The translations under genes and the position numbers were made by a program. Below, in pieces: positions 27,616-36,550 of a stretch of 39,177 bases of DNA. The DNA lies in the IMG/VR virus record IMGVR_UViG_3300034105_001972, positions 1-39,177 of that record. One strand, written 5' to 3'. This DNA is from a virus. The notes under the pieces were generated by a model. It was given only the letters and a program-made list of their open reading frames with translations, did no database searches and had not been told where the DNA came from. The stretch's first letter is position 1. Each line of letters starts with the position of its first letter.

Positions 27616-29454
27616 ATGAACAAAAAACTAGTAACCATAAACAGTAGCGGTGAAATTGTTTCCGAGCAATTGGGATACGATTCTGCTTCATTCACCCCAT
27701 CATCTACTCCTAGTGGTTTCTATTCCATTATTGTGGATGAGGACATTAAGGGACAGAGTACATTTCGAACCATTACTCTGCCTGATGGAAGCACTGGATC
27801 TCAGGGAATTTCTATTAGTCCTGTTACCGAGCAAATACTGAATGGTGTAATCAGAGGCTCATTCAATATAAATGAGCAGGTGTTTCAGTCGCAGTATATT
27901 CCAACTCTCATTAACGGACTTGCTTTGGGTGGAGCCACCGCAGATCAGTTCCTTCCCACAGTGGCAACCATTGGACTCACTGGCACCGAATTGGGCAATC
28001 GCTCTATTCAGTTCAAGGGATCATACCTTGACACCAATACAAAGGCAGCAGGACTTCAACTTCCTGCGTTTACAACCACATCGGTTCCGTATTACATGAT
28101 GGAGGGATTCTTGTACCTAGAAACGGAACCGTCCACAAACTACGATCCTATTCTTATTACTCGTAGTGCCAATGGAGCAACCGATACCACCAATGACTCC
28201 TTCCGTTTTGAATACGACACAAGCAGCAAGCAGTTGCAATTCCATTTCTCAACAAGCAATTGGAGTAGTGCTGGCTATCAAACTACTCTCAATGTGTGTC
28301 CTGCAAACGGAGTCACAGTTGGTCAATGGCATCAGTTTGCTATTGCGTACTCCAATGTTGGCGCGTCCGCAACAGTTTCTTCGTATTGGAACGGAAACCG
28401 ATACGCACAAACCACAGGCATTTCGGGAGATCTAAAGAACAGCACAGGTTTCTTCATGCTTGGCAGTGGTGCATCAGGAGACAAGCCGCTCAAGGGCTAT
28501 TTGGAACACATCATGGTCAGCATGGGAACCACCTCAGCGGCTCTTCGTGAGTTCCCTCACTCTGCAACTGGTCCTGTGAGTACCAATCAGTTTGCTGGAG
28601 ACTACACGGTGTACGCCATGAGCATGAATGGTCCACTGGGCAGCAGCCTGTTTCCTTCTACCAACACCAAACGAGTCGTATCTGCAATTACATTCACTGA
28701 TCGTTTTGGAGACAGACTTGGTGTTGCAAATGTGAGTCGAGAAAACACTTCCGTTCATGGTCCATCCCTGTTTGCGGGTGTGGACGGTGGGCACACGGCT
28801 TCTTCTGTGGCAGCAGCCGCAGGATACCTGTTTGGATTCGATAGCGGTGCGTGCATGATCATTGCAGGAGTAACTTCTACTATTTCCTTGCTTGCAGACT
28901 CAAAGAAGATTAAGGGAAACTTGATAGATCATAGCATTGCGTATTTGAATGGTTCAACCGCCATGCGTGGTGTGTGTGCCTCACCAGGAGATTTCCCCGT
29001 ACTCTTTGCGGGATCTTCTGCGTCTTTCTCTGGTCAAACCTTCTCGTTCCTTGCAACATCTTCTAATGTGTCAATACTTCGCAGTATATACGACAATATT
29101 ATTATTGCTGGTCTGACTGCACCGTTCAACCTCCCTGATTTTGAGGGAAATATGTACACATTCTCTACAGGTGGAGTGAAAAATCTGTACGCTGATGTGG
29201 TTTCATATCAGTCCACTGGATTTAGGCTTGGAACTGCTTTAAAATCAGCGGTTGCAGCAGCAACAACAAAATCTGATTTATACCAACTAAACGGATTGGG
29301 TGGCGAAGGACTAGTAAACAAACTTGCTCCACAACTTACTACTAATGGATTCCTGTACTTGACAGGAAAAGCCAAAGCAACAAAGAAAACAAACAATCCT
29401 GAAACGCAAAATACTGTATCCTTTACAATAGTTGAAGGATTAAACGAAGAGTGA
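27616..29454 (+). CDS. LamG/ConA-like lectin-domain structural protein
   Basis: A 612-aa product. The N-terminal 100 residues (VTINSSGEIVSEQLGYDSAS) are an unfamiliar anchor segment. Residues about 130-310 form one LamG/concanavalin-like domain (SIQFKGSYLDTNTKA, YYMMEGFLYLETEP, GVTVGQWHQFAIAYS, SYWNGNRYAQTTG, KGYLEHIMVSMG), the standard order of strands in such glycan-binding jelly rolls. The C-terminal 300 residues are unrecognised and contain hydrophobic beta stretches. It closes the fibre/spike cassette and ends against the next small gene. The likely role is a virion surface lectin that helps adsorption. There is no strong Shine-Dalgarno before the ATG (ACAGAACCCATCC). Confidence 0.75.
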   Translation: MNKKLVTINSSGEIVSEQLGYDSASFTPSSTPSGFYSIIVDEDIKGQSTFRTITLPDGSTGSQGISISPVTEQILNGVIRGSFNINEQVFQSQYIPTLINGLALGGATADQFLPTVATIGLTGTELGNRSIQFKGSYLDTNTKAAGLQLPAFTTTSVPYYMMEGFLYLETEPSTNYDPILITRSANGATDTTNDSFRFEYDTSSKQLQFHFSTSNWSSAGYQTTLNVCPANGVTVGQWHQFAIAYSNVGASATVSSYWNGNRYAQTTGISGDLKNSTGFFMLGSGASGDKPLKGYLEHIMVSMGTTSAALREFPHSATGPVSTNQFAGDYTVYAMSMNGPLGSSLFPSTNTKRVVSAITFTDRFGDRLGVANVSRENTSVHGPSLFAGVDGGHTASSVAAAAGYLFGFDSGACMIIAGVTSTISLLADSKKIKGNLIDHSIAYLNGSTAMRGVCASPGDFPVLFAGSSASFSGQTFSFLATSSNVSILRSIYDNIIIAGLTAPFNLPDFEGNMYTFSTGGVKNLYADVVSYQSTGFRLGTALKSAVAAATTKSDLYQLNGLGGEGLVNKLAPQLTTNGFLYLTGKAKATKKTNNPETQNTVSFTIVEGLNEE

Positions 29455-29459
29455 ATCTC

Positions 29460-29726
29460 ATGAAACTTATTCATTATGGAACTAGTGGAACCGTACAGAT
29501 CAACGGCAACGAATACCGATTTGCAGACTTGCTGAAAATCGAACCTGCGTATTCTGCACCGCATGGATTTGGCACACGAGTATACGAGCGTGGAGTACGG
29601 CATTATATAACAGATGGACACAATCTGCTATATCTACCGTCCACGGATGCCGAATGTGACCGCATTTGTAATCGAGAGGGTGAATTGGCAAGGCTTGTTG
29701 TTCGTCTTCAAGCCGAAAACGAGTAG
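29460..29726 (+). CDS. Small unknown protein between fibre and neck genes
   Basis: An 88-aa product if started at ATG 29460. A GTG at 29451, overlapping the previous stop, would add three residues. I prefer the ATG because GAAGAG lies about 8 bases before it. The sequence opens MKLIHYGTSGTVQINGNEYR, and beta-like strands are followed by an acidic and helical end (CDRICNREGELARLVVRLQA). It has no known motif, membrane segment or signal. A position before neck gene 13 and tight spacing argue that it is real. I cannot assign a function. Confidence 0.65.
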   Translation: MKLIHYGTSGTVQINGNEYRFADLLKIEPAYSAPHGFGTRVYERGVRHYITDGHNLLYLPSTDAECDRICNREGELARLVVRLQAENE

Positions 29727-29760
29727 TGTCTCGTTCTTCTAAATAGAATAAAGGAGACAC
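29726..29760 (+). promoter_or_regulatory. Inverted repeat overlapping gene 13 ribosome binding site
   Basis: GTGTCTC at 29726-29732 is the exact reverse complement of GAGACAC at 29754-29760. In mRNA the right arm would pair with the last bases of the AAGGAG site (29751-29756). An inner TTCT/AGAA pair could extend the structure. It may tune translation of gene 13 in long transcripts. A transcript starting from the motif in the loop would lack the left arm. Confidence 0.4.
29738..29745 (+). promoter_or_regulatory. Late-promoter-like motif before gene 13
   Basis: TCTAAATA (six of eight to T4 late TATAAATA) lies in the 37-base gap upstream of gene 13. The same octamer precedes gene 19. It sits in the loop of a 7-bp inverted repeat (29726-29732 and 29754-29760). 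Confidence 0.45.
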
Positions 29761-29763
29761 TGA

Positions 29764-30528
29764 ATGGCGAATCCACGCACACGACAAGAACTCAAAGACT
29801 ATTGCCTTCGCGCACTGGGAGCACCAGTAATCGAAATCAATGTGGATGACCAGCAAGTGGAAGACCGCATTGATGAGGCTCTTCGTTATTTTGTGGATTG
29901 GAACTCCCACGCCAGCGAAAAGCGGTACTACAAGTATCAGGTAACGGAACAAGACAGAACCAACGGGTACATTAATACCAATTCTGTTGGCTTAGACGGA
30001 ACAAATATTATTTCTATTAGCCGCGTGTTTCAGGTGGGCTTTAATCTACAGATGAACAATGTGTTTAATGTTCGCTATCAGATGGCACTGAATGACTTTT
30101 ACGGTTTGCGTACAGGACAAGCCAACATGAACTTCTTTGTGTCCACGATGCAGTATGTGGAAATGTTGCAGCAGTTGCTTGATCCTGAGAAGCAGACGCA
30201 GTTCAGCAGATACGGCAACAAACTCACCATCCACATGAACTGGCAGGATTTCTATGCGGGACAGTACTTGCTTATCGAAGCGTACACATCACTTGATCCC
30301 GACACATACGGTGAAATCTATGGTGATACAATGCTAAAGAAATACACTACTGCTCTTATTAAACGGCAGTGGGGTGCCAATCTTTCTAAGTATGATGGCA
30401 TTCCGCTGCCAGGAAATATTACATTTAATGGAGCGCGTATCTATCAAGAAGCACTGGATGAAGTGCTAAAGATTGAAGACGCTGTTCTTACCACATATCA
30501 GGATCCACCTGACTTTATTACAGGATAA
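29764..30528 (+). CDS. 13: Neck protein gp13
   Basis: A 254-aa product (T4 gp13 is 309 aa). The N-terminus (RQELKDYCLRALGAPVIEIN, then VDDQQVEDRIDEALRYFVDW) is the highly characteristic opening of gp13 in cyanophage-type T4 relatives. The C-terminal half keeps ...GEIYGDTMLKKYTTALIKRQ and WGANLSKYDG. Gp13 forms part of the neck that seals the filled head and joins it to the tail with gp14. AAGGAG lies 7 bases before the ATG. The gap upstream holds a CTAAATA late-promoter-like motif inside an inverted repeat that covers part of the ribosome binding site. Gene 14 begins two bases after its stop. Confidence 0.93.
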   Translation: MANPRTRQELKDYCLRALGAPVIEINVDDQQVEDRIDEALRYFVDWNSHASEKRYYKYQVTEQDRTNGYINTNSVGLDGTNIISISRVFQVGFNLQMNNVFNVRYQMALNDFYGLRTGQANMNFFVSTMQYVEMLQQLLDPEKQTQFSRYGNKLTIHMNWQDFYAGQYLLIEAYTSLDPDTYGEIYGDTMLKKYTTALIKRQWGANLSKYDGIPLPGNITFNGARIYQEALDEVLKIEDAVLTTYQDPPDFITG

Positions 30529-30530
30529 CC

Positions 30531-31415
30531 ATGACAGTCAATCCGTATTTTCGTAGGAATAAGAAAGGCGAACAGAGCCTACTTGAATCACTCACGACCG
30601 AGGCAATCAAAATCCACGGTCATGAGATGATCTATTTGCCACGCGAAAAGGTAACGGAAGATCTTATTCTTGGAGAAGAAGTTTCCGAGTTTGTGGATTC
30701 TAGTCGTATCGAGATGTACTTAGAAAATGCTGAAGGATTTGATGGTGATGCCGAAATGAGTCGGTTTGGTTTGGATGTAAAGGATGCTGCCACATTTATT
30801 GTGTCACGCAAGCGGTTTATGGATGTCATGGGTTACCATGATGACATTCGGCGGCTTGGTCGTCCACGAGAAGGCGATATCATCTTCTTTGACTATCCGT
30901 ACTCCATGTTTGAAATCAAGTTTGTAAAGCACGACAATCCGTTTTATCCAGGCGGTGATCGGTATTCATTCAAGTTGAGTTGCGAAATATTCAAGTATTC
31001 GAATGAGAAGATCAGTACAGGGGAAACTGAAATGGATGATATCATGGAGATTTCCTCTTCGTATCTGCAAGGGCTTACCTTTGGTGGTGGCGCAGGAACC
31101 TATGCTGTGGGCGAAGAGGTGTATACAGGTGCTTTGGCAACGAAGAAGGCGTATGGAAATGTTAATATATTCACTATTCCTGCTCAGGGTGCTAAGAGTA
31201 TGCGAGTGAATCGTCGAGAAGGTGTTTTTGAAGTTGGTGATCTGCTGATTGGAGTTGTAAGCGGAGCCTCGTATACGATTTCTGGTGTTTACGATACCAC
31301 AGTTCGCGCAGGACATCAGGAACAGCAGGACAACGAGCAGTTGGATTTGGAAACAGAGAGAGACAATATCTTTGACCATACTGATGCTGATCCATTCAGT
31401 GAAGGAAATTATTAA
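30531..31415 (+). CDS. 14: Neck protein gp14
   Basis: A 294-aa product (T4 gp14 is 256 aa). Family features include the start MTVNPYFRRNKKGEQSLLES, then AIKIHGHEMIYLPRE, EVSEFVDSSRIEMYLENAEG and FGLDVKDAATFIVSRKRF. Gp14 works with gp13 at the head-tail neck and is needed for joining the tail to the packaged capsid. An acidic C-terminus (QEQQDNEQLDLETERDNIFD) is usual. It is tightly coupled to gene 13 (2-base gap) and its stop abuts the TTG start of gene 15. Confidence 0.93.
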   Translation: MTVNPYFRRNKKGEQSLLESLTTEAIKIHGHEMIYLPREKVTEDLILGEEVSEFVDSSRIEMYLENAEGFDGDAEMSRFGLDVKDAATFIVSRKRFMDVMGYHDDIRRLGRPREGDIIFFDYPYSMFEIKFVKHDNPFYPGGDRYSFKLSCEIFKYSNEKISTGETEMDDIMEISSSYLQGLTFGGGAGTYAVGEEVYTGALATKKAYGNVNIFTIPAQGAKSMRVNRREGVFEVGDLLIGVVSGASYTISGVYDTTVRAGHQEQQDNEQLDLETERDNIFDHTDADPFSEGNY

Positions 31416-32285
31416 TTGTTCACCAACTTCTACAATGGCTCGATTCGCCGCATGGTCGCTGCATTTGGTTCTTTGTTCAACCAAATCTATATCGACAAGG
31501 AAGAGAGCGGTGGCACAAAAACCATGCTTGTTCCTATTGCCTATGCTGGCAAAGAAAAGTTCAAGGTGCGGCTTGCAGGTGATCCCAATCTACAAAATCC
31601 CAATCAGATCACACTTCCCCGTATTTCTTTTGAAATCACTGGTTATATGTACGATGGAAACCGTAAACGCAACAGCGTGACACGGCATTTTGTTCGTCCC
31701 ACTACAAGCAATCCTAGTGGAGTAGACTACACCTACGCAGAAGTACCGTACAACATTGACTTTGGACTGTATGTGTATGTGCGAAACATGGAAGACGGTT
31801 TGCGAATCATTGAACAGATTCTTCCATTTTTTGCTCCTGAATTCGTGGTTACTATAAACTTTGATACTATCAATAAAAAAATTGATGTTCCAATCTATCT
31901 GAATTCTGTATCAACAGAAGAAGACTACGAGGGTGATTTTGAAAGTCGGCGTAGCATTGTGTTTACGCTGAATTTCACCATGAAGACCCATCTGTTTGGT
32001 GCAGAAAAGAATTACAAGGAAATCCGCGTAGTTCAGGCTGGCATATGGAATGGTGAAATGTTCAGTGATACTTTTGTTGGTGGCATCTCATACGCACCAG
32101 GAAACACCACTGATACTCCTAATTACGCAAAAGCACTTGTTGGTATATCTGGTCCAAGCGGAGCCAGTTCCAATGCTAATGACTACGGCGCATACGCCAA
32201 GGTGTATCAGAATCTTTCTGGTGGTGGAACTACATACGCTACGGCAATGGCTGCGGGTGGCTTGACGGTTGATTGGAATATCTGA
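31416..32285 (+). CDS. 15: Tail sheath stabiliser / tail terminator gp15, TTG start
   Basis: A 289-aa product (T4 gp15 is 272 aa). It caps the finished tail tube and sheath and docks to the neck. The N-terminus FTNFYNGSIRRMVAAFGSLF, then NQIYIDK, is the conserved gp15 start. The first codon is TTG, directly after the gene 14 stop, with GAAGGA 9 bases upstream at 31401-31406. The next in-frame ATG would remove the conserved FYN motif, so TTG is the supported start. Other conserved stretches are LPRISFEITGYMYDGNRKRN and PYNIDFGLYVYVRNMEDGLR. The C-terminus (about 225-289) is Gly/Ser-rich and likely flexible. Confidence 0.92.
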   Translation: MFTNFYNGSIRRMVAAFGSLFNQIYIDKEESGGTKTMLVPIAYAGKEKFKVRLAGDPNLQNPNQITLPRISFEITGYMYDGNRKRNSVTRHFVRPTTSNPSGVDYTYAEVPYNIDFGLYVYVRNMEDGLRIIEQILPFFAPEFVVTINFDTINKKIDVPIYLNSVSTEEDYEGDFESRRSIVFTLNFTMKTHLFGAEKNYKEIRVVQAGIWNGEMFSDTFVGGISYAPGNTTDTPNYAKALVGISGPSGASSNANDYGAYAKVYQNLSGGGTTYATAMAAGGLTVDWNI

Positions 32286-32295
32286 GGAGTACAAT

Positions 32296-32796
32296 ATGAG
32301 TGGATTTGATAATATTGAGAAGGCTCTCGGAGCAGAGCCTGTGAAATCTTTTATTGTTCCTCCCCATGCAGTTCTTGCAAAGGTTGATCCTGTTCCTCTC
32401 ACAGACGAGAAACTAGAAAAAGACCTGAAGACTGACTATGAGGTGGTACGAGAAAATTTAAAGGAACTTGTTGACATGGGTAAGAACGCGCTTGATGGCG
32501 TTATTGCTGTGGCACAAGAAGGCGATCAGCCACGAGCCTATGAAGTGGTTGCTCTAATGATCAAGACTCTAGCGGACACCAACAAAGAACTATTGGATCT
32601 GCACAACAAGGTGAAGAGCATCCGCAAGATAGATCAGTCGGTCACAAATAACAACACGACTAATCAGTCCATCTATGTGGGATCAACAAAAGAACTGCAA
32701 GACATTATTAATTCCGCTCGTTCATCCACCAAGGCTTTCAACAATAGACCTGATGTGCTTGAGTCTATAGTAGAGGACAAGAACGATGAGCAGTAA
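32296..32796 (+). CDS. 16: Small terminase subunit gp16
   Basis: A 166-aa product (T4 gp16 is 164 aa) if started at ATG 32296, which has GAGGAG 6 bases upstream. An in-frame TTG at 32269 lies inside gene 15 and is not needed. The sequence shows the family pattern: a leader (VPPHAVLAKVDPVPLTDEKL), a long central coiled-coil pair (LKELVDMGKNALDGVIAVAQ and ALMIKTLADTNKELLDLHNK), then VGSTKELQDIINSA near the C-terminus. Gp16 oligomers recognise DNA and stimulate the packaging motor gp17. It overlaps gene 17 by 11 bases, consistent with translational coupling of the two subunits. Confidence 0.9.
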   Translation: MSGFDNIEKALGAEPVKSFIVPPHAVLAKVDPVPLTDEKLEKDLKTDYEVVRENLKELVDMGKNALDGVIAVAQEGDQPRAYEVVALMIKTLADTNKELLDLHNKVKSIRKIDQSVTNNNTTNQSIYVGSTKELQDIINSARSSTKAFNNRPDVLESIVEDKNDEQ

Positions 32797-34456
32797 GAGC
32801 AACAAGTATCTTGGTAATGCCAATCTGAAGTCTGCGGGAGTAAATATCAACTTCTCGCCAGAGCAGATTGAAGAGTACATGAAGTGTGCAAACGATCCTC
32901 TATATTTCATTAGCAACTATGTAAAGATTGTTTCTCTTGACAAAGGATTGGTGCCATTCGAGCCGTATGATTTCCAAGAGGAAATGATTGAATCGGTTCA
33001 CAAGAATCGCTTTGTTATTATGAAGTGTCCGCGTCAGAGCGGAAAATCCACAACAATGGTTTCGTATCTGCTGCACTACATTCTGTTTAATCAGAATATG
33101 AGTGTGGCTATTCTTGCAAATAAACTCAGTACTGCACGAGAACTGCTTGGTCGCCTAAAACTAGCCTACGAGTACCTGCCCATGTGGTTGCAGCAGGGTG
33201 TAGTAGAGTGGAACAAGGGATCCATTGTCCTAGAGAACGGCTCTAAGGCATTGGCAGCGGCTACATCGTCATCGGCTGTTCGTGGTGGTTCGTATAACTG
33301 TATTATGCTTGACGAGTTTGCCTATGTTCCTCAGAATGTGGCAGAGGAGTTCTTTTCTTCGGTGTACCCCACGATTACAAGCGGTAAAGACACAAAGGTA
33401 ATTATTGTGTCCACCCCCAAGGGGTTGAATATGTTCTACCGCCTATGGGTGAACGCAACGAAGAAGCCAGGCGAAGAAGGCAAGAACGAATACTTTGCTC
33501 TTGATGTGCATTGGCGAGATGTTCCTGGTCGAGATGACGAGTGGAAAAAGCAAACCATTGCAAACACAAGCGTGGAGCAATTCCGCACCGAGTTTGAAAC
33601 CGAATTCTTGGGATCCATGCACACCCTTGTGGCTCCTGAAAAACTCAAGTGTTTGGTGTACCGTACACCTGAGTTTATTAATAATGAAGGGCTACGAATA
33701 TATCAGCGTCCCATTCCCGACCACAAGTACATCATGGTGGTGGATACGGCACGGGGACAGGGACAAGACTACCACGCGTTCTCTGTGGTGGATGTGTCAT
33801 GCATTCCATATCAGGTGGTTGCCACATTCAGAAATAATATGTTGGCTCCCATGTTGTACCCCAATGCCATTTACCCTATTGCACGGCAGTACAACAACGC
33901 GTACACCCTTGTAGAAATTAATGATATTGGTGGACAGGTTGCCGACATTCTTCACGATGAATTGGAATACGACAATATCATTTATGTTTCCATGCAGGGA
34001 CGCAAGGGTCAGGTGGTGAACGGTGGCTTTGGAGCCAAAGGCTCGTCCATTAACGGGGTCAAGACCTCTACAGCGGTAAAGCGTATTGGCTGCTCTATTT
34101 TGAAAAATTTGATTGAAGACACCAAACTCATTGTGGAAGACTTTAATACGGTGGACGAACTCACCACCTTTGTGGCAAAGGGAGACTCTTTCGAGGCAGA
34201 AGACAACCACCACGATGACCTTGCAATGACGCTTGTGCTGTTTTCGTGGCTGACCACCCAAGCCTATTTCAAGAGCATTACAGGCAGCGATATCCGAAAA
34301 GACCTGTACGAAGAACAAATTAAAAATTTAGAAGAAGAAATGACCCCTTTTGGCTTTGTGGATGACGGTGATTCTCCCGCTGCTATTGTGGATAATCATG
34401 GAACAGTTTGGCGCGGCGGAACTAACGAAAACCTAGATATGGGGTGGACATTTTAA
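32786..34456 (+). CDS. 17: Large terminase subunit gp17 (packaging ATPase and nuclease)
   Basis: A 556-aa product (T4 gp17 is 610 aa). The ATPase domain has Walker A CPRQSGKST at residues 81-89, Walker B IMLDEF at 173-178 with the catalytic Asp-Glu at 176-177, and the coupling motif STP at 209-211. The RNase-H-like nuclease domain has acidic residues at VVDTARG (Asp320), EINDIGG (Asp380) and HHDDLAMT (Asp477-478), the expected metal triad positions. It pumps DNA into the prohead through the portal and cuts at headful. All key residues appear present, so it should be active. The C-terminus is short and acidic. Confidence 0.97.
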   Translation: MSSKSNKYLGNANLKSAGVNINFSPEQIEEYMKCANDPLYFISNYVKIVSLDKGLVPFEPYDFQEEMIESVHKNRFVIMKCPRQSGKSTTMVSYLLHYILFNQNMSVAILANKLSTARELLGRLKLAYEYLPMWLQQGVVEWNKGSIVLENGSKALAAATSSSAVRGGSYNCIMLDEFAYVPQNVAEEFFSSVYPTITSGKDTKVIIVSTPKGLNMFYRLWVNATKKPGEEGKNEYFALDVHWRDVPGRDDEWKKQTIANTSVEQFRTEFETEFLGSMHTLVAPEKLKCLVYRTPEFINNEGLRIYQRPIPDHKYIMVVDTARGQGQDYHAFSVVDVSCIPYQVVATFRNNMLAPMLYPNAIYPIARQYNNAYTLVEINDIGGQVADILHDELEYDNIIYVSMQGRKGQVVNGGFGAKGSSINGVKTSTAVKRIGCSILKNLIEDTKLIVEDFNTVDELTTFVAKGDSFEAEDNHHDDLAMTLVLFSWLTTQAYFKSITGSDIRKDLYEEQIKNLEEEMTPFGFVDDGDSPAAIVDNHGTVWRGGTNENLDMGWTF

Positions 34457-34516
34457 TCCACCTGTGAATCCTTCAGAATAATACATACAATCAGAAGCGC
34501 AGTCACCACGAATTGA

Positions 34517-34532
34517 CTTCTTCACGAAGGAG
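34517..34532 (+). promoter_or_regulatory. Hairpin masking the gene 18 ribosome binding site
   Basis: CTTCTT (34517-34522) can pair with AAGGAG (34527-34532), including one G-U pair, around a CACG loop. This folds the whole Shine-Dalgarno of the sheath gene into a six-pair stem. The surrounding 84-base gap (34457-34540) shows no convincing late promoter. Gene 18 is normally made in very high amounts, so a weak local hairpin is noteworthy. Confidence 0.35.
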
Positions 34533-34540
34533 AACCCAAA

Positions 34541-36550
34541 ATGGCATTTAGAGTAAGTCCTGGCGTAAGTATCAAAGAAATCGACCTGACCACAGTTGTT
34601 CCTGCTGTCGCAACCACTCCTGGTGGTTTCGCTGGCTACTTCCACTCTGGTCCTGCGGACGAAATCGTTACCGTAACAAACGAAAGCGAACTGGTTAGTA
34701 TCTTCGGCAAGCCGCAGAACGACAACTATGTGGACTTCTTTACCGCAGCAAACTTCCTGTCATACGGAAACAATATGCAGGTGGTTCGTGTGCTTGGATC
34801 TGGTGCCAAAAACTCTACGGTCACGGCGACTGGCGGTATAGGTGTTGCCACTTTGCTTATCACCAACTCAGTAAACTTTGGAGCAAGCGCAGGTCTTACT
34901 GCATCCGCTCCTGCTCAGGCAGGAGTCTTGTTTGCTTCGAAGTATCCTGGTGTTCTTGGAAACAGCGTGAAAGTTGTTGTTACAACTGGAGCGGGAACCA
35001 CCACAGGAGGACTTACTTCTGGTGCGTCTATGGGAGCCAGTGCATTAAGCATTAAGGCACCAAGTGGTACTTTTGGATTTAGTGTGGGCGACGAACTCAC
35101 ATTTGCAGACGGAACATCAGTCACGGTAAGCGGTGTGCTTCAAAGTGGGGTTGCAAGAACCCCATCTTCTGGAGACATTTTTGGTGTTACTGGTAGTGCA
35201 ATTCATGGAATTACGCTTACACTGCAAACACTACTGCCAACGGCTCAAGTCGCCAACGCAACATATACGCACAAGAGCGTTTACGCAAAGATGATTGGTT
35301 CTACCTCTACAACCACTCCATATGCAGCAGACGCATTTGGATCGGGAGATCAAATCAATGTGCTTGTTCTTGACAAAGACGGAGTACTAACAGGAACAGC
35401 AAACACTGTGCTTGAGAAGTTTGAAGGCTTGTCTCGCGCAGAGGACGCAAAGAAGTTTGACGGCAGCAGCAATTACTACCGCACAGTAGTAAACGCGCAG
35501 TCCAAGTATGTCTGGGCACTATCACGCGATGTTTCAGGCAACACAGCATATGCTGCCACCAAGACAAATTGGAATACGCTGGGTTCTTCGCTTGCACACC
35601 AAACACAATTGGCAGATAGTGTAAACTCTTTCCATCTATCGGGAGCCGTTTCCGCCGCACCAACCGTATCAGAACTGTACGCAAACGGATGGAGCAAGTT
35701 TGCCGATGCGGATGCAGTGGATGTGTCTCTGCTTCCAATGGGTGGGGCTTCAGCCACTCTTGCTCAACTAGTTGTGCAGAATGTCTGCGAGAAGCGTCTT
35801 GACTGTATGGCATTCGTTTCTCCAGCACAGAGCGATGTTGAAAATAAATTGCCGTATCAAGCCTTGAACAGCCTCAAGACTTTCCGCGACACCACCTTCA
35901 ACATTAACTCATCCTACGCAGTCATTGACAGCGGTTGGAAGTACCAGTTGGACACCTACAACAATGTGCTTCGGATTATGCCTCTGAACGCGGATATTGC
36001 AGGATTGGTTGCTCGTACCGAGTTCACCAACGAAGCGTGGTTCTCGCCAGCAGGATTCAATCGTGGTCAACTGAAGAATGTTGTTAAGTTGGCGTACAAT
36101 CCATCTGCGGAAGCACATCGTGACGAGTTGTACACCCGTCAGGTAAATCCTGTGGTATCGTTCCCAGGCGAAGGGGTAATCCTGTTCGGGGACAAAACCG
36201 CTCAGTCTCGCCCAAGTGCGTTTGATCGCATCAATGTGCGCCGTCTGTTCATTATTCTTGAGAAGGCAATTGCCACGGCTTCAAAGTTCTTCCTGTTCGA
36301 GCAGAACGATGCGTTCACTCGCTCTCAGTTCAAGAACCTTGTTGTTCCGTTCCTCAAGACTGTTCAGCAGCGTAGAGGCATCACCGACTTCAAGGTGGTG
36401 TGTGACGAAACCAACAATACAGGCGAAGTAATTGACCGCAACGAGTTCGTGGCTGACATCTTTGTCAAGCCAACCCGCAGCGTCAATTTCATCTCTCTGA
36501 ATTTTATTGCAACAAAGACAGGCGTTAGTTTCACCGAAGTCGGAGCGTAA
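34541..36550 (+). CDS. 18: Tail sheath protein gp18
   Basis: A 669-aa product (T4 gp18 is 659 aa). The N-terminus (RVSPGVSIKEIDLTTVVPAV, GGFAGYFHSGPADEIVTVTN) and the C-terminal domain (FFLFEQNDAFTRSQFKNLVV, ITDFKVVCDETNNTGEVIDR) are standard sheath features. A middle Gly/Ser/Thr-rich portion (about 90-240) is the protruding, variable domain. The protein polymerises around the tube and contracts to drive it through the host envelope. It follows an 84-base gap without a clear promoter. AAGGAG lies before the ATG inside a predicted hairpin. Confidence 0.96.
   Translation: MAFRVSPGVSIKEIDLTTVVPAVATTPGGFAGYFHSGPADEIVTVTNESELVSIFGKPQNDNYVDFFTAANFLSYGNNMQVVRVLGSGAKNSTVTATGGIGVATLLITNSVNFGASAGLTASAPAQAGVLFASKYPGVLGNSVKVVVTTGAGTTTGGLTSGASMGASALSIKAPSGTFGFSVGDELTFADGTSVTVSGVLQSGVARTPSSGDIFGVTGSAIHGITLTLQTLLPTAQVANATYTHKSVYAKMIGSTSTTTPYAADAFGSGDQINVLVLDKDGVLTGTANTVLEKFEGLSRAEDAKKFDGSSNYYRTVVNAQSKYVWALSRDVSGNTAYAATKTNWNTLGSSLAHQTQLADSVNSFHLSGAVSAAPTVSELYANGWSKFADADAVDVSLLPMGGASATLAQLVVQNVCEKRLDCMAFVSPAQSDVENKLPYQALNSLKTFRDTTFNINSSYAVIDSGWKYQLDTYNNVLRIMPLNADIAGLVARTEFTNEAWFSPAGFNRGQLKNVVKLAYNPSAEAHRDELYTRQVNPVVSFPGEGVILFGDKTAQSRPSAFDRINVRRLFIILEKAIATASKFFLFEQNDAFTRSQFKNLVVPFLKTVQQRRGITDFKVVCDETNNTGEVIDRNEFVADIFVKPTRSVNFISLNFIATKTGVSFTEVGA

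Noticed and set aside
29451-29453. GTG as the start of the small gene before gene 13
   Set aside because: ATG at 29460 has better spacing to GAAGAG. The GTG would add only three residues and sits too near that site.
16824-29454. Possible diversity-generating retroelement target in the fibre cassette
   Set aside because: No reverse transcriptase, no template repeat with adenine-specific changes and no C-type-lectin variable end are visible in the window.
30966-31484. 172-aa minus-strand open frame across genes 14 and 15
   Set aside because: It is the complement of two well-supported neck/tail genes. Its sequence has no recognisable domain and spans their junction by chance.
33797-34318. 173-aa minus-strand open frame opposite the large terminase gene
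   Set aside because: It lies wholly inside gene 17, has no plausible ribosome binding context or domain, and every other gene is on the plus strand.
34513-34518. TTGACT before gene 18 as a sigma-70 -35 box
   Set aside because: No matching -10 box lies at the proper distance before the start codon, and the region is expected to be late-transcribed.
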